A DNA stretch of 64,000 nt from Micromonospora sp. LH3U1 (GTDB taxonomy: Bacteria; Actinomycetota; Actinomycetes; Mycobacteriales; Micromonosporaceae): contig NZ_CP116936.1 in the NCBI RefSeq assembly GCF_028475105.1, forward strand, positions 4,897,501-4,961,500, read 5' to 3'. Position numbers and translations under genes: made by a program. The notes under the pieces are model-generated. The model did not search any database. It had not been told where the DNA came from and saw only the letters and a program-made list of their open reading frames with translations. This document shows positions 61,584 to 64,000 of this stretch, one piece after another. Positions within the stretch are counted from its first letter, which is position 1; the number at the start of each line of letters is the position of its first letter.

Positions 61584-62933
61584 GTGCCCAACGAGCAGCT
61601 CCGGCGGATGGACGCCTTCACCTTCCCGTCATACTCGATCGACTTCGCCACCGGCGAGGTGTTGTTCGACTACGCGCTGACCGGCCCGGCCGGTGAGCAG
61701 CGATTCACCGAGGTGATCACGCTTCCGCTGCCGGCGGAGCCGCCCTCGGACGAGACGGTGGCGACCCTCGGCCGGGTGCTGGAAGTGCTGCACCTCGTCG
61801 CCGGCGTCAGTTACTACAAGGCCGCCGCACCACCCCGGCTCGTGCTGCCGGCGCCGCTGGGCGCGGCCACCGCCGACTACGTCACGGCCGTCTACACCAA
61901 GGGCCTCGCGGAGTACGCGTACCGCAACCAGCTGCCGCACGTGTTGGAGCTGCGCCCGGAGGTGCCGGCCGGCTCACCGGAGTCGCCACGCGTGTACGAC
62001 GACTCCGACCGTCGTCCGCTCTCGGCGGTCGGTGGCGGCAAGGACTCGATCGTCAGCCTGGAGGCGCTGCGCCGCGCCGAGCTGGACCCGGTGCCGTTCT
62101 CGGTCAACCCGAACCACGTGATCGTCGCGGTGAACGAGGCGTCCGGGCTGACCCCGCTGGCCGCCCGGCGGCGGATCGACCCGGTGCTGTTCGACCTGAA
62201 CGCGGCCGGCGCGCTGAACGGGCACATCCCGGTCACCGCGATCAACTCGCTGATCGCGGTGGCCACCGCTGTGCTGCACGGCCTGGGTCCGGTGGTGATG
62301 TCCAATGAGCGCTCGGCGTCCGACCCCAACCTGGTCTGGGACGGGCACGAGATCAACCACCAGTGGTCCAAGGGTGTCGAAGCGGAAGGGCTGCTGCGGG
62401 CGGCGCTGGCCGAGCACGCCGGCCTGACCGAACCGTACTTCTCGCTGCTGCGCTCGCTGTCCGAGCTGCACATCGCCCGGCTGTTCGCCGAGTTCACCCG
62501 CTACGACGACGTGGTGACCAGCTGCAACCAGGCGTTCAAGCTGCGCGACGCGAGCGAGCGCTGGTGCCGTGACTGCCCGAAGTGCCGGTTCGTGTTCCTG
62601 GCCATGGCCCCGTTCATGCCGCGTGAGCGGGTCACCCACATCTTCGGCGGCGACCTGCTCGCCGACGAGTCGCAGATCCCCGGTTACCGCGAGCTGCTGG
62701 GCGTGGACGGGCACAAGCCGTTCGAGTGCGTGGGCGAGGTCGAGGAGTCGGTGGTGGCCCTCGGCCTGCTCGCCGAGCAGGACCAGTGGCGCGACGCCCC
62801 GGTGATCCAAGCCCTGGTAGAAGCCGTCCCGGCAACAGCCTGGTCCGCGGTGGCCCAGTCGGACGTCTTCACCCCCGGCGGCCCCAACCACATCCCCCCC
62901 ACCTACGCCAAAGCCCTAACCCCCCTCACCTAA
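61584..62933 (+). CDS. murL: UDP-MurNAc-L-alanyl-L-glutamate epimerase (MurL)
   Basis: 449 aa. MurL converts the terminal L-Glu of UDP-MurNAc-L-Ala-L-Glu to D-Glu in an ATP- and Mg-dependent reaction, bypassing glutamate racemase. The sequence shows an ATP-pyrophosphatase-type PP-loop, GGGKDS (150-155), fitting adenylation chemistry, and a Cys cluster WCRDCPKCRF late in the protein. Other marks are 'VTAINSLIAVATAVLHGLG' and 'NERSASDPNLVWDGHEINHQ'. GTG 61584 is set by a TAGTAT -10 five bases upstream. Divergent from murD2 with an 82-bp spacer. Confidence 0.85.
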   Translation: MPNEQLRRMDAFTFPSYSIDFATGEVLFDYALTGPAGEQRFTEVITLPLPAEPPSDETVATLGRVLEVLHLVAGVSYYKAAAPPRLVLPAPLGAATADYVTAVYTKGLAEYAYRNQLPHVLELRPEVPAGSPESPRVYDDSDRRPLSAVGGGKDSIVSLEALRRAELDPVPFSVNPNHVIVAVNEASGLTPLAARRRIDPVLFDLNAAGALNGHIPVTAINSLIAVATAVLHGLGPVVMSNERSASDPNLVWDGHEINHQWSKGVEAEGLLRAALAEHAGLTEPYFSLLRSLSELHIARLFAEFTRYDDVVTSCNQAFKLRDASERWCRDCPKCRFVFLAMAPFMPRERVTHIFGGDLLADESQIPGYRELLGVDGHKPFECVGEVEESVVALGLLAEQDQWRDAPVIQALVEAVPATAWSAVAQSDVFTPGGPNHIPPTYAKALTPLT

Positions 62934-62960
62934 CCCCCACCCCCCGCCCCCCGACTTCGG

Positions 62961-63016
62961 TGATCAAGAGGTTTGCGTCATTGAGAGCGGGATTTCTGAC
63001 GCAAACCTCTTGATCA
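62961..63016. repeat. Perfect 20-bp inverted repeat between convergent genes
   Basis: TGATCAAGAGGTTTGCGTCA (62961-62980), 16-nt loop, TGACGCAAACCTCTTGATCA (62997-63016), no mismatch. The tail ACGCGGGG follows. AT-richer than its surroundings. Located between murL (ends 62933) and the PucR gene (ends 63029). Confidence 0.8.
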
Positions 63017-63028
63017 ACGCGGGGTGGG

Positions 63029-64000
63029 TTAGGGGGTGCGGACTGCTTCTAGGGCTAGGAGCGCTACGTGTAGGGACAGGGATGCCTCTACCGAGTCGAG
63101 GTCGACGTCGAGGATGCGGGCGATGCGGGCCAGGCGCTCGTAGAACGCGGGCCGGGACAGGTGGGCGGCGGCAGCGCCGGCGGTCTTGTTACGCCCCTGC
63201 TCCAGGTACGCACGCAGGGTGTCGAGCAACTGCTCCCGGGGGTGTCGGGCGTCGTAGTCCAGCAGGGCGCCGAGCTCGCGTTCCACGAAGGTCTGCAGGC
63301 GGGGCTCGTCGCGTAGCAGGTGCAGCAGCCCGGCAAGACCGACGTGCGGCAGCCGGAAGATCGGCAGCTCCCGTCGGTCCCGTCGGGCCGCCTCGGCGAT
63401 CTGCCGCGCCTCGACGAGCGACCGTCGCGCCTCCCGCAGGCTGCCCACGCCGGAGCCGGCGGCCACGATGACCCCACCCGGCGCACTGCCGGCACTCCGG
63501 GACGGATCAGCACCGCCCGTCACCCGCCCGGCGTCCGTGCCGAACGCCGAGCGGGACGCGTCCGCGCCGAACGCCGACCGGGACGCTTCCCCACCGGATA
63601 ACGACCGGGACGCCTCCGCGCCGAAGGCCGATCGGGACCCATCCGCGCCGAACGCCGACCGGGGTACGTCGCCAGCGGATGTAGCCCGGGACGCCTCGGC
63701 GCCGGACGTTGCTCGACCGGTGCCGGCGTCGAGGCGTACCCGACGAAGTGCGCTGGCGAACGCGGACAGCGCGCGGTCCTCGGCGGCCGGGTCGGTCAGG
63801 GCCAGCAGCGCGCCCACCGAGTTGTCGTCGACCGCGCTGGTCAGCGCGGTCAGCTTCGCCTCCCGCAGCGCCTGGCCGACCGCCTCGGACAGGTCCCGCA
63901 GACGGGCCTGAGCCGCCTCCGGGCCGCTCTCCCCGACCGGGTCCTCAGCCCGGTGTCGGACCATCACGCCGACCAGGTGCCGGCGTTCGAGCACCACGCC
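63029..64000 (-). CDS. PucR/CdaR-family transcriptional regulator, C-terminal part (cut by window edge)
   Basis: 323 residues up to the stop; the N-terminus lies beyond 64000. A GGDEF-like CdaR region ('ALREAKLTALTSAVDDNSVG', 'DRALSAFASALRRVRLDAG' ... 'VIVAAGSGVGSLREARRSLV') is followed by the PucR C-terminal HTH ('LLDTLRAYLEQGRNKTAGAA', 'LSRPAFYERLARIARILDVD'). Inserted between the two halves of the CdaR region are nine tandem 9-residue repeats (SRSAFGADA type; 63476-63718), unusual for this family. Target genes unknown. Confidence 0.8.
   Translation of the reverse strand, partial: GVVLERRHLVGVMVRHRAEDPVGESGPEAAQARLRDLSEAVGQALREAKLTALTSAVDDNSVGALLALTDPAAEDRALSAFASALRRVRLDAGTGRATSGAEASRATSAGDVPRSAFGADGSRSAFGAEASRSLSGGEASRSAFGADASRSAFGTDAGRVTGGADPSRSAGSAPGGVIVAAGSGVGSLREARRSLVEARQIAEAARRDRRELPIFRLPHVGLAGLLHLLRDEPRLQTFVERELGALLDYDARHPREQLLDTLRAYLEQGRNKTAGAAAAHLSRPAFYERLARIARILDVDLDSVEASLSLHVALLALEAVRTP
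63476..63718 (-). repeat. Nine tandem 27-bp repeats within the PucR gene
   Basis: Exactly 243 bp = 9 x 27 bp, in frame, encoding units of the type S-R-S-A-F-G-A-D-A. The five central units are most alike; the outer ones have drifted (GRATSGAEA, GRVTGGADP, SRSAGSAPG). Expansion by slippage is the likely origin. Confidence 0.8.

Overview
High-GC (roughly 70%+) actinobacterial chromosome segment. GTG and TTG starts are frequent, several start codons sit 5-6 nt downstream of a TANNNT -10 hexamer (leaderless style), and the gene set (LpqY-SugABC-like importer, NgcEFG-like importers, MurD2-MurL, DUF6230/DUF6114, tandem PknB-type kinases) fits Micromonosporaceae, most likely Micromonospora or a close relative. 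The genus is an inference. I see no rRNA, tRNA, CRISPR array, intact transposase, prophage or polyketide/NRPS genes.

Layout. 1-4.7 kb (minus): start of malQ and an lpqY-sugA-sugB-sugC type importer operon. 4.7-5.25 kb: decayed spacer with a PadR-like remnant and a long palindrome. 5.2-15.3 kb: mostly single genes: a two-domain VOC protein, a RusA-like protein, a small hypothetical protein, an L,D-transpeptidase-like protein, a HAD phosphatase, a lipoprotein, a TetR regulator, LtrA, an ECF41/SigJ sigma factor divergent from doxX (with a matching ECF41 promoter), and membrane proteins. 15.4-21.6 kb: a divergent GH63-like hydrolase, then a glycogen-debranching enzyme and a GT4 glycosyltransferase. 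21.7-25.1 kb: two tandem paralogous Ser/Thr kinases. 25.2-26.9 kb: a membrane metal-dependent hydrolase overlapping an amidohydrolase.

27.2-35.2 kb (plus): LacI regulator, sugar-binding lipoprotein, two permeases, GH31 alpha-xylosidase and GH1 beta-glucosidase. Together these look like uptake and breakdown of isoprimeverose or xyloglucan oligosaccharides. 35.4-41.5 kb: a MobA-like nucleotidyltransferase, a family-A DNA polymerase-like protein, and a heterodimeric ABC exporter whose halves carry complementary degenerate ATP sites.

41.5-51.3 kb: amino-sugar region. One operon encodes an RpiR regulator, a SIS protein and NgcE-F-G; a divergent GlcNAc-kinase-like gene follows; a second ngcE-F-G operon lies beyond it. 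RpiR-like AT-rich operators precede both transport operons. 51.5-56.9 kb: an acyltransferase, mmsA with a class III aminotransferase (end of beta-alanine/beta-aminoisobutyrate catabolism), and a YdcF-like hypothetical protein. 57-60.2 kb: an envelope-type cluster (secreted protein, 32-aa mini-ORF, TetR, DUF6230, DUF6114). 60.2-62.9 kb: divergent murD2 and murL, the alternative route to D-Glu in peptidoglycan. 63-64 kb: the C-terminal part of a PucR-type regulator with an inserted 9x9-residue tandem repeat.

Five convergent gene junctions carry strong hairpins, several with 15-24 bp arms; these look like bidirectional terminators and/or dispersed palindromic elements.
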